This document shows positions 51,103 to 58,399 of a stretch of DNA of 64,000 bases, one piece after another; position 1 is the first letter of the stretch; each line of letters starts with the position of its first letter. Below the pieces are notes generated by a model. It ran no database searches, was not told where the DNA came from, and saw nothing but the letters and a program-made list of their open reading frames with translations. The DNA is from Novosphingobium sp. (GTDB lineage Bacteria > Pseudomonadota > Alphaproteobacteria > Sphingomonadales > Sphingomonadaceae). The translations under genes were made by a program, and so were the position numbers. Location of the stretch: positions 20,248 to 84,247 of the forward strand of contig JAPLPG010000235.1 of assembly GCA_026400375.1 (NCBI GenBank), given 5' to 3'.

Positions 51103-52461
51103 ATGTTTGATCGCCGCACGCTGTTGGCCAGGGGCATCGCCGGAGGAATCGTGTCCGGGCTCGCTTCCGGCGCAATGCTCTCATCCGGCGCGGCGCTTGC
51201 CCCAAAGCCGCGCCGCGCGCCTGCCAGTCCCGCCTTTCCGGCCGGCTTCCTGTGGGGCGCATCCACCGCGCCGCATCAGATCGAAGGCAACAACACCGCG
51301 TCCGATCTGTGGTTCATCGAACATCAGCAGCCGACCATCTTTGCCGAACCTTCGGGCGATGCGGCAAACAGCCTGCTGCTGTGGGAACGCGATCTGGATC
51401 TGGCCAAGGCCATCGGGCTCAATTGCTATCGCTTCGGTGTGGAATGGGCGCGAATCGAACCGGAAAAGGGCCAGTTCAGCCGCGCGATGCTCGATCACTA
51501 TCGCCGCGTGATCGAAGGCTGTCACGCGCGCGGACTCGCCCCGGTCGTCACTTACAGCCACTTTTCCGCGCCCCGCTGGTTCAGCGCGCAGGGCGGCTGG
51601 ACCAATCCTGAAAGCGCCGGGCTTTTCGCGCGATACTGCACCCGCGTCACCCAGGCGCTGGGCGATGCGATCCGGTCGGTGATCACGCTCAACGAACCCA
51701 ACATCCTGCTGATCCTGAAGCCGATGCTGCCCCTGCCGGTGTGGGACATGCAGAAGCGCACCAACGAGGCCGCCGCGCGCCGTCTTGGCGTAGACCGATT
51801 CGTCTGCGCCAACGTGGCCGGGATCGAGGATCTGCCCGCGCTGCAACAGGGCCTGCTCGCCGCCCATGCCGCCGCGCGCGCCGCGATCAAGGCGGAACGC
51901 GCCGCGCTGCCGGTGGGCGTCTCGCTTGCCATGCTCGATGATCAGGCGGTGGGGAAAGGATCGATCCGGGATCGCGTGCGTGGCGAACTCTATGGCGCAT
52001 GGCTCGATCTGGCCAAGGGCGATGATTTCATCGGCGTGCAGAACTATGAGCGGGCGATGTGGGACAGCAAGGGCCGTGTCCCGCCACCGCCGGGTGGCGC
52101 GGTCAACTGGTCGGGCGGGGAAGTCTGGCCCGGGTCGCTGGCAGGGGCGGTGCGCCATGCCCATGCGGTCACCGGACGCCCGGTGCTGGTCTCGGAACAT
52201 GGCGTGGGAACCGATGCCGATGCGGTGCGCGCCGCGTTCATTCCGGCCGCGCTCGCCGGATTGAAGCAGGTGATCGATGATGGCGTGCCGGTGCTCGGCT
52301 ATTGCCACTGGTCGCTGATCGACAATTTCGAATGGATCTTCGGCTACAAGCCCAAATTCGGCCTCGCCAGCGTCGATCCGGTGACCTTCGTGCGCACGCC
52401 AAAGCCCAGCGCTGCGGTCTATGGCGCTATTGCCCGGGCCAACGCGCTTACAGCGTCCTGA
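51103..52461 (+). CDS. Exported family 1 glycoside hydrolase (beta-glucosidase-like)
   Basis: 452 residues. The N-terminus 'MFDRRTLLARGIAGGIVSGLASGAML' carries a twin-arginine pair and hydrophobic core, so Tat export is likely. The GH1 barrel starts at 'FPAGFLWGASTAPHQIEG'. The acid/base Glu is in 'VITLNEPNILL' near 197 and the nucleophile Glu in 'VLVSEHGVGTDAD' near 365; the usual TENG motif is SEHG here. 'LNCYRFGVEWARIEPEKG' and 'YCHWSLIDNFEWIFGYKPKFGL' are typical. It would cut beta-glucosides; together with GH106 it could strip rhamnosyl-glucosides such as flavonoid diglycosides (inference). The 3' end overlaps the convergent hydrolase gene by 14 bases. Confidence 0.9.
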   Translation: MFDRRTLLARGIAGGIVSGLASGAMLSSGAALAPKPRRAPASPAFPAGFLWGASTAPHQIEGNNTASDLWFIEHQQPTIFAEPSGDAANSLLLWERDLDLAKAIGLNCYRFGVEWARIEPEKGQFSRAMLDHYRRVIEGCHARGLAPVVTYSHFSAPRWFSAQGGWTNPESAGLFARYCTRVTQALGDAIRSVITLNEPNILLILKPMLPLPVWDMQKRTNEAAARRLGVDRFVCANVAGIEDLPALQQGLLAAHAAARAAIKAERAALPVGVSLAMLDDQAVGKGSIRDRVRGELYGAWLDLAKGDDFIGVQNYERAMWDSKGRVPPPPGGAVNWSGGEVWPGSLAGAVRHAHAVTGRPVLVSEHGVGTDADAVRAAFIPAALAGLKQVIDDGVPVLGYCHWSLIDNFEWIFGYKPKFGLASVDPVTFVRTPKPSAAVYGAIARANALTAS

Positions 52462-53308
52462 TGAAGCGCACGATCTCGTCGGTCAGGCGGTGGTCGGCGC
52501 TGCCGATGTGCATGGCCAGCGAATAGTGGTTGTGGCCGGGCACGATCGTGCCTGTCGGCATCGTGCCATGGGCGGCCAGCCGATCGCGCATCAGGCCGAG
52601 GAACTCGGCCTGGAAGCGCGGCGGATCGAACTGCGCACAGGCCACGAACAGCGGGATCGCGGTCTGCGCCACCGCATCGCGCGGCATGCGTTGCGGATAA
52701 AGCGCATCCGGCCCGTAATAAGGCTCGTCCCGCTCATCCAGCGGGGTATGGCCGTACAGGCCGGACAGCAGCACCGCGCCTGCCAGGGGCAGGTCGGGCC
52801 GCAAACGCAGCGCCGTGGCAATGTGGACCGCCCCGGCAGAGGTGCCCACCACCACGATGCGGGCAGGATCGCCGCCATGGGCAGCGGCATGGGCGCGCAG
52901 CCACTCCACCGCCAGCACCACGTCTTCGCCGCCTTCGGGCCAGCGGGCATCGGGCAGCAGCCGGTAATTCATGGCGGCCCCAAGGAATCCGGCCTGCGCC
53001 ATCGCGCGCGCCACGTTGGCGCCGCCCGTCTTGTCGCCCACCCGGAACCCGCCGCCGTGCACGAACAGGACGATCGGCAATCGCTCCGCCGTGGCCGTGC
53101 GATAGAGGTCCAGCTGCTGCCGCTCGTGCTGGCCATAGGCGCAATCTGCCGCCAGCACGGGCACGCGCGCGGCCAGCGCGGCATGGTCCGGGGCATAGAG
53201 CGCGCGGCAGGTTGCGACCACCTCGGGTCCCAGCGCGGTGCCCATGGCGGCGATGGCCGCAACGGCGGGATCGGCGGGATCGGCAGGGACCGGTCTGGCC
53301 GTGGTCAT
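52448..53308 (-). CDS. Alpha/beta hydrolase, HSL-type esterase
   Basis: 286 residues from the ATG at 53308, overlapping the FAH-family gene stop. The oxyanion-hole motif is 'IVLFVHGGGFRVGD' near 80, the nucleophile elbow is 'VVVGTSAGAVHIATAL' (Gly-x-Ser-x-Gly) near 155, and the acid and His lie in 'FVACAQFDPPRF' and 'VPGHNHYSLAMH'. HGGG marks the hormone-sensitive-lipase/carboxylesterase group rather than the classic C-C bond hydrolases of meta-cleavage pathways. It is the last gene of the aromatic operon and could cleave an ester or lactone intermediate. Confidence 0.88.
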   Translation of the reverse strand: MTTARPVPADPADPAVAAIAAMGTALGPEVVATCRALYAPDHAALAARVPVLAADCAYGQHERQQLDLYRTATAERLPIVLFVHGGGFRVGDKTGGANVARAMAQAGFLGAAMNYRLLPDARWPEGGEDVVLAVEWLRAHAAAHGGDPARIVVVGTSAGAVHIATALRLRPDLPLAGAVLLSGLYGHTPLDERDEPYYGPDALYPQRMPRDAVAQTAIPLFVACAQFDPPRFQAEFLGLMRDRLAAHGTMPTGTIVPGHNHYSLAMHIGSADHRLTDEIVRFIRTL

Positions 53309-54141
53309 CACGCCTCGTCGATGACCGGGTTGGCGAGGGTGCCGATGGCGCCCAGCGAGATTTCGCAGATGTCGCCGGCTTTCATGTAGAGCGGGGGATT
53401 GCGCTTGTCGCCGACGCCGCCGGGGGTGCCGGTGACGATGACGTCGCCGGGGGCGAGCGGGGTGAAGGTGGAGCAGTATTCGATGACGAAGGCGATGTCC
53501 CAGATCATGTCGGAGATCGGCTGGTCCTGCACCAGTTGGCCGTTGAGGCGGGTCTGCACGCGCTGGCTGCCAAGATCGGCCACGGCATCGCGCGGGATCA
53601 GCGCGGGGCCGAATGCGCCGGTGCCGGGAAAGGTCTTGCCCGGGGTGAACTGGATGTTGTGGCGCTGCCAGTCGCGCACCGAGCCATCGTTGAACACCGA
53701 ATAGCCGGCAATGTGCTCGTGCGCCTTGTCGCGCGCAATGCGGCGGCCGCCCATGCCGATGACCACGGCGAGTTCGCCTTCGTAATCGAAGCGGGTGGTC
53801 TCGCGCGGGCGCACCAGCGGCTCGCCATGGGCGATCAGGCTGTCGGCCCAGCGGGTGAAGATCGCCGGATAGTCCTTCTGGTCACGGCCGGTCTCGGCGA
53901 CGTGGGTGGCGTAGTTGAGCCCGACGCACAGGATCTTGCCCGGATCGGGCACCACCGGCAGCAGCTTCACCTCGGCACGGGCCAGCGTGCCGGTTGCCAC
54001 GAGCGCGGCCAGATCGCCGTCCAGCACATGGCGCAGCCAGGCATCCTGCCCCGGCGTGCCAAGATCGTGGACGGTCTCGCCATCGAGGCGGCCGAAGCTG
54101 GCGGTGCCGTCGGGGCGGCGGAAGCTGATGTACTGCGTCAT
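53308..54141 (-). CDS. Fumarylacetoacetate hydrolase-family protein
   Basis: 277 residues from the ATG at 54141 (MTQYISFRRPDGTASFGRLDGETV), preceded by GGGGGAGA. FAH-fold motifs are 'KILCVGLNYATHVAETG', the metal-binding 'FDYEGELAVVIGMGGRRI', 'SVFNDGSVRDWQRHNIQFTPGKTFPGTGAFGPALIP' and 'LAPGDVIVTGTPGGVGDKRNPPLYMKAGD'. Members hydrolyse or decarboxylate beta-diketo and oxo-enol acids from ring cleavage. The 91 bases upstream stay open in frame and read as a Tat-like leader, which I mention but do not adopt. The alpha/beta hydrolase overlaps downstream. Confidence 0.9.
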   Translation of the reverse strand: MTQYISFRRPDGTASFGRLDGETVHDLGTPGQDAWLRHVLDGDLAALVATGTLARAEVKLLPVVPDPGKILCVGLNYATHVAETGRDQKDYPAIFTRWADSLIAHGEPLVRPRETTRFDYEGELAVVIGMGGRRIARDKAHEHIAGYSVFNDGSVRDWQRHNIQFTPGKTFPGTGAFGPALIPRDAVADLGSQRVQTRLNGQLVQDQPISDMIWDIAFVIEYCSTFTPLAPGDVIVTGTPGGVGDKRNPPLYMKAGDICEISLGAIGTLANPVIDEA

Positions 54142-54232
54142 TCTCGTGTCTCCCCCGGGCCGTGCCGCCGCCCTGCCGCCATGCGCTCGGGCAAGGAGCG
54201 CGGCGGCCGATGCGCCGACAAAGGCCCGTCGA

Positions 54233-55141
54233 TCAAAGTGCAAGCTCTTGGGCGTCCCAGTCGCGGCGGCAGCGGAAGCGTTCCTCGGCCACGCGCAATC
54301 CGGCAAAGTCCTTGTCGGAAACGCCCCACTGGTCAATCCGCTGTTCGGGCCAGGTCCAGTCATCCGGTTCGCCGGTGCGGTAGTCTGCCGGGACCTTCTC
54401 CACCGGCGTCGAATATTCGATCACCGGGCCGAACGGGGCGATGTAATAGGCATAGACGTTGTCGCCCGGCCCGTGGCGTCCCGGACCCCACGCTGGCGCA
54501 AAGCCATGGTCGCGCATCCAGCCGATGCCGCGCATCACCGCATCGAGATCGTCCATCTCGAAGGCCACGTGGTTGAGGCTGGCAAAGCCGGCGCGGGCAA
54601 AGGCGGTGGAATGGTGGCTGTCGTTGCAGCGCACGAAGACCATGCCCTTGGTGCGGTCCGATACGCGAAAGTCCAGCACGTCCTCCACCGCAGCCCCCAG
54701 CAGTTCGGCATCGGCGGAATTGAACACCACGTGCGTCAGCTTGACCGGGGCCACGCGCTTGCTGGCCTTGGTGAAGCCGTCGATCGGCGCAACTTCGGAT
54801 GCGCCTGCCAGGAAGCGCAGGATCGTGCCTTCGGGCAGTTCGACGAGCAGTCCGGCACCGTCACCCGGATCGGCCGAGGTCACAGGCTTTGCCGCCCAGC
54901 CGCGTTCGGCCACCTTGCGCGTGATCGCGGCCAGTTCCGCAGCGGAGCAGGTGAAGGTGGTCGAGCGCACGAACTCCTCGTCCGACTGTTCGAACGCCAC
55001 GAGGTAGGGGAAGCTGCCGGTGCCGCGCAGATACTGCGTCGTGCCCCGGACAGCGGCCGGGAACAGCCCCCAGACATCGACCATCCACGCTGCGGCGCCA
55101 GCCGGATCGGGCAGGGCCAGTTCGATGCTGCGCAGCTTCAC
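54233..55141 (-). CDS. VOC-family extradiol ring-cleavage dioxygenase-like protein
   Basis: 302 residues from the GTG at 55141 (VKLRSIELALPDPAGAAAWM), overlapping the GlcG-like stop (GTGA). It has two glyoxalase/bleomycin-type modules. In the second, 'VKLTHVVFNSADAE' (His), 'FASLNHVAFEMDDLDAVMRGIGWMRDHG' (His) and 'AYYIAPFGPVIEYSTPVEK' (Glu) form the 2-His-1-Glu iron site of type I extradiol dioxygenases. It follows a flavin hydroxylase in the operon, as expected for a ring-cleaving step on a catechol-type intermediate. The substrate is not evident. The longer track ORF (to 55714) is an out-of-frame overlap. Confidence 0.88.
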   Translation of the reverse strand: MKLRSIELALPDPAGAAAWMVDVWGLFPAAVRGTTQYLRGTGSFPYLVAFEQSDEEFVRSTTFTCSAAELAAITRKVAERGWAAKPVTSADPGDGAGLLVELPEGTILRFLAGASEVAPIDGFTKASKRVAPVKLTHVVFNSADAELLGAAVEDVLDFRVSDRTKGMVFVRCNDSHHSTAFARAGFASLNHVAFEMDDLDAVMRGIGWMRDHGFAPAWGPGRHGPGDNVYAYYIAPFGPVIEYSTPVEKVPADYRTGEPDDWTWPEQRIDQWGVSDKDFAGLRVAEERFRCRRDWDAQELAL

Positions 55142-55566
55142 GCGCCTGCCTCCGGTGCGAACCCGGCGGCCTTGATCCCGGCAAAGGCGCAGGCCTCGTC
55201 GCAGTCGCCGGTGTCGCCGCTCACGCCCACGGCGCCGACGATCGCGCCACTGTCCCGGATCACCACGCCGCCTGGCGAAAAGGCGATGTTGCCGCCCACG
55301 GTCACGCTCAGCCCCTGGTAGAACGCCGGGTTGCCCTTGGCACGCTCGGCGGTCGCGCGGGTATCGCTGCCCAGGCCGATCGCGCCCACCGCCTTGGCGC
55401 GGGCGATGTCGTGGCGGAAGATGGTTGCGCCATCCTCGCGGGCAAAGGCCACCGGATGGCCGCCTGCATCGAGCACGACCACCGCCAGCGGCTTTGCCTC
55501 GCGGCGGCGCGCTTCGGCCAGCGCCGTGGCGATGATCGTCTGGGCCCGGGCAAGTGTCACGCTCAT
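55138..55566 (-). CDS. GlcG/HbpS-family protein
   Basis: 142 residues. The HbpS/PduO-C-like fold is shown by 'LARAQTIIATALAEARRREAKPLAVVVLDAGGHPVAFAREDGATIFRHDIARAKAVGAIGLG' and the Gly-rich 'GGNIAFSPGGVVIRDSGAIVGAVGVSGDTGDCDEACAFAGIKAAGF'. This family is often called haem-binding, but in catabolic operons its members are of unknown function and may act as chaperones or bind small molecules. It overlaps the hydroxylase stop upstream and the dioxygenase start downstream by 4 bases each, so it is an integral part of the pathway. Confidence 0.88.
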   Translation of the reverse strand: MSVTLARAQTIIATALAEARRREAKPLAVVVLDAGGHPVAFAREDGATIFRHDIARAKAVGAIGLGSDTRATAERAKGNPAFYQGLSVTVGGNIAFSPGGVVIRDSGAIVGAVGVSGDTGDCDEACAFAGIKAAGFAPEAGA

Positions 55567-57089
55567 GCTGCAATCTCCTGGCGCAGACCCAGCAAGCGGT
55601 CTCGCGCGGCGACAAGGTCTGTGGCACTTCCCGTGCCGAAAACATAGTGGTCGGGCCGCACCAGCACGGCCTCGGCGCGGTGGGCGTCAAGCCACGCCGC
55701 CACCGCCCCGCCATCGGGCAGATCGCCGGCCACGATGCCGCCGTCTGTCCCGGCGCTGCGCACGAACAGGCGCCAGCCTTGCCCGGTCAGGTCATCCAGC
55801 CTGCGCCCGTCGTCCAGCACCGGCTGCACGAAGCGCACCCCGGCGCCAGGCGTGCCGGATACGACAAGGCCCGCGGAAATCGCGGGGATCAGGTCCGCCG
55901 CCGTCTCGCCCGCCTTCTGTGCGGCGGCCTTGCGGATGGTCGCATCGCGCACCGCCGCCCTGGCCGGATCAAGCTCGCAGATATAGCGGCCTGCCGCCAC
56001 CGCCGCGCCGATCACCCCGCGCACGTGCGGATCGCGTTCGGGCTGGTAGGTGGCAAGGATCGCCTCGTCCGCGCCGTCATTGACGATTGCGGCCATCTTC
56101 CAGGCAAGGTTCGCCACATCGCGCAGGCCATGGCACATGCCCTGGCCGAAGAACGGCGGCGTCTGGTGCGCGGCATCGCCCGCCAGGAACACCCGGCCCA
56201 CCTGCCACTGCTCGGCCACCAGACCGTGAAAGCGATAGGTGGCGGCGCGCACGATCGTGTGGGGAACATCCTTCATCCACGCGCCGACAAGCGCGGCGAC
56301 GTTATCGGGCTGCATCATCACCGCATCGTCTTCACCGGGCAGCAGCATGAACTCCCAGCGGCGATGGTTGCGCCGCCCCGGCACCACGGTGGCCGGGCGG
56401 GCAGGATCGCACATCATCACCGACAGGCGCTGCAGATCGGCGCCTTCGGGCACGCCGGCAAGGGGCGGGAAGGTGACCGGGCCTTCGACTTCGGCATCGA
56501 CCACCAGCCACGGTTCCTCGAAATCCAGATCGTCGAGCGTGACGCCCAGCGCCTTGCGCACCGGGCTGCGCGAACCGTCCGCCGCGATCACCCAGCGCGC
56601 ATCCAGGTGCTGCTCTGTGCGCTCCAGGTGCATCTTGGTGTCGTTCAGGAAATAGTGCACCCGGACATGGGTATCATGCTGTTCCAGCGCGGAAAACTCG
56701 GCCCCGGTGAGCAGTTCTATGCCGTTGTTGGCGTCAAACGCCGCGCGCAGGTGGGCTTCGAACTCGGGCTGGTAGAAGAAGTAATCGTTGGCCCACCCGA
56801 ACGGGCGCGGCTTGCCCACCGTGCCCATGTAGCGGATCACGCCATGATCGGCGCCGACGTGCAGATGCCCGTCAGTCGCGATCATGTCGGGCAGGACGCG
56901 GTCGATCACGCCCGCGCTCTGGAACAGGCGCATCATCTCGTGATCGAGGTGCACCGCGCGGGGCAGCGGGTAGTGGTCGGTCTCCTTCTCCAGAACCACC
57001 ACCGAAAGCCCCTGCCGGGCCAGCAGGTTGGCGGCCATCGCGCCGACCGGGCCACAACCGATCACGGCAACATCGAACATCGCGGGCAT
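55563..57089 (-). CDS. FAD-dependent aromatic hydroxylase (MhpA/phenol-hydroxylase type)
   Basis: 508 residues. It is a group A flavin monooxygenase. The FAD-binding GxGxxG is 'VAVIGCGPVGAMAANLLARQGLSVVVLEKE' (residues 5-35). The DG motif is 'WVIAADGSRSPVRKALGV' near 170 and the second FAD motif is 'GRVFLAGDAAHQTPPFFGQGMCHGLRDVANLAWKMA' near 295. A C-terminal thioredoxin-like domain follows (about 400-508), as in phenol and 3-(3-hydroxyphenyl)propionate hydroxylases. It would ortho-hydroxylate a phenolic ring using NAD(P)H and O2. The start overlaps the amidohydrolase stop (TGATG). Confidence 0.92.
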   Translation of the reverse strand: MPAMFDVAVIGCGPVGAMAANLLARQGLSVVVLEKETDHYPLPRAVHLDHEMMRLFQSAGVIDRVLPDMIATDGHLHVGADHGVIRYMGTVGKPRPFGWANDYFFYQPEFEAHLRAAFDANNGIELLTGAEFSALEQHDTHVRVHYFLNDTKMHLERTEQHLDARWVIAADGSRSPVRKALGVTLDDLDFEEPWLVVDAEVEGPVTFPPLAGVPEGADLQRLSVMMCDPARPATVVPGRRNHRRWEFMLLPGEDDAVMMQPDNVAALVGAWMKDVPHTIVRAATYRFHGLVAEQWQVGRVFLAGDAAHQTPPFFGQGMCHGLRDVANLAWKMAAIVNDGADEAILATYQPERDPHVRGVIGAAVAAGRYICELDPARAAVRDATIRKAAAQKAGETAADLIPAISAGLVVSGTPGAGVRFVQPVLDDGRRLDDLTGQGWRLFVRSAGTDGGIVAGDLPDGGAVAAWLDAHRAEAVLVRPDHYVFGTGSATDLVAARDRLLGLRQEIAA

Positions 57090-58318
57090 CAGGCGGCAGC
57101 TCCCTCGGGAGCCTTGTGCAGCGCGCCGCCCTTCATGATCATCGCGATGCGGTTCTTGTCCTGCAGGATCGCGACGTCCTGCGTCGGATCGCCGTCGACC
57201 AGCAGCAGGTCGGCGAGCCAGCCGGCCTGCACCCGGCCTACCTTGAGCCCCATCAGTTCGCCGCCCAGCGCGGTTGCGGCGGTCAGCGCCTCGGCAGGGG
57301 TATAGCCGAAGTGGTCGACGAAGATCTGCAGGTCGCGGGCGTTGCGGCCATTGGGATTGAACGGAAAGCCATAGTCGCCGCCGATCAGGATGCGCATGCC
57401 GCGGGCCTTGAGCGCAGGCACCAGCTTGCTCTCCAGCGCCATGCGCTCGGCCGCGCTGGCCTTCATGTGGCTCATGTCGATGTGCGGCGGCGGCGTGGCT
57501 TCGAGCGCGGCGATCGAGACGCCGGGCGAGGGGGCGTAGAAGGTCTTGTCCCTGGCCGCGATCATCGCGTCGGCGGCGGCTTCATCGGCATAGGAGGCGT
57601 GGTAGATGATCCGCGCCCCGGCCTTCAGCGCCAGGTCGATGGCCTTGGGGTAATAGGCATGCGTGGCGATCCACAGACCCGCCGCGCGCGCCGCCTCGCC
57701 CGCCGCTGCCATCTCCTCGTCGGTATAGAGCACGTCCTGCGCCGAGCCGGGCTTGAGCGCGTCTTCGCCCGAGACGACGAGCTTGAGCGAGCCGACGCCC
57801 TGGTCCTTGCAATAGGCCACGAAGCTGCGGATCGCGTCCGGCCCGCGCCCGTTGAACACATCGCCGGTATCGACCCCTTCGGCGCCTTCGGGGCTGCGCT
57901 CCAGCGTCGATGGCACAAGCCGCGGACCGGGCGTCTCACCCGCCTCGATCGCACGCGCCAGCTCCACCTCGACGCCATCGCCCAGCGCGCCTGCCGAATA
58001 GGCGCTGGTGAACCCGTGATCGAGCAACACCCGCGCATTGCGCCACGCAGCAACCTTCAGCTCGTCGGCAGGCAGGATGAACTGGTGATAGATCTTCTCG
58101 ACCGAGGAACCCCACGTCAGATGCGCATGCGATTCGACCATGCCCGGCATCAGGATGCGGCCATCGCCATCGATCACCACATCGGCGTCTTGCGCGCCCG
58201 GTGCCGATCCGGCGGGCATGATTGCGGCGATCCGGTCACCTTCGACCAGCACGCTGTGCGCACCTTCAAGCAGGCTTTCGCCATCAAAGATCCTGACGTT
58301 GCGTATCAGCGTTGCCAT
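57089..58318 (-). CDS. Metal-dependent amidohydrolase (imidazolonepropionase/prolidase-like)
   Basis: 409 residues. Amidohydrolase-superfamily TIM barrel: 'ILMPGMVESHAHLTWGSS' holds the first metal-binding HxH (HAH), 'SLKLVVSGEDALKPG' the bridging Lys, and 'ARAAGLWIATHAYYPKAIDLALKAGARIIYHASYADE' two further His. 'ILIGGDYGFPFNPNG' supplies the final Asp. 'MGLKVGRVQAGWLADLLLVDGDP' is the C-terminal sandwich. There is no signal peptide. It is the first enzyme after the TonB receptor, so it may hydrolyse an amide or lactone bond of the imported substrate before ring attack. Confidence 0.9.
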   Translation of the reverse strand: MATLIRNVRIFDGESLLEGAHSVLVEGDRIAAIMPAGSAPGAQDADVVIDGDGRILMPGMVESHAHLTWGSSVEKIYHQFILPADELKVAAWRNARVLLDHGFTSAYSAGALGDGVEVELARAIEAGETPGPRLVPSTLERSPEGAEGVDTGDVFNGRGPDAIRSFVAYCKDQGVGSLKLVVSGEDALKPGSAQDVLYTDEEMAAAGEAARAAGLWIATHAYYPKAIDLALKAGARIIYHASYADEAAADAMIAARDKTFYAPSPGVSIAALEATPPPHIDMSHMKASAAERMALESKLVPALKARGMRILIGGDYGFPFNPNGRNARDLQIFVDHFGYTPAEALTAATALGGELMGLKVGRVQAGWLADLLLVDGDPTQDVAILQDKNRIAMIMKGGALHKAPEGAAA

Positions 58319-58399
58319 GTATCACTCCGGCTGGATGATGGTGCGGCACCGTAGCAACGATACCGCAGCGGGGCAGCCCGATGCCGCCCCGCCACTGTT

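Noticed and set aside
54233-55714. Single 493-residue protein spanning the dioxygenase and the GlcG-like gene
   Set aside because: The upstream 190 residues are an out-of-frame reading of the GlcG-like gene; the dioxygenase starts at the GTG overlapping its stop.
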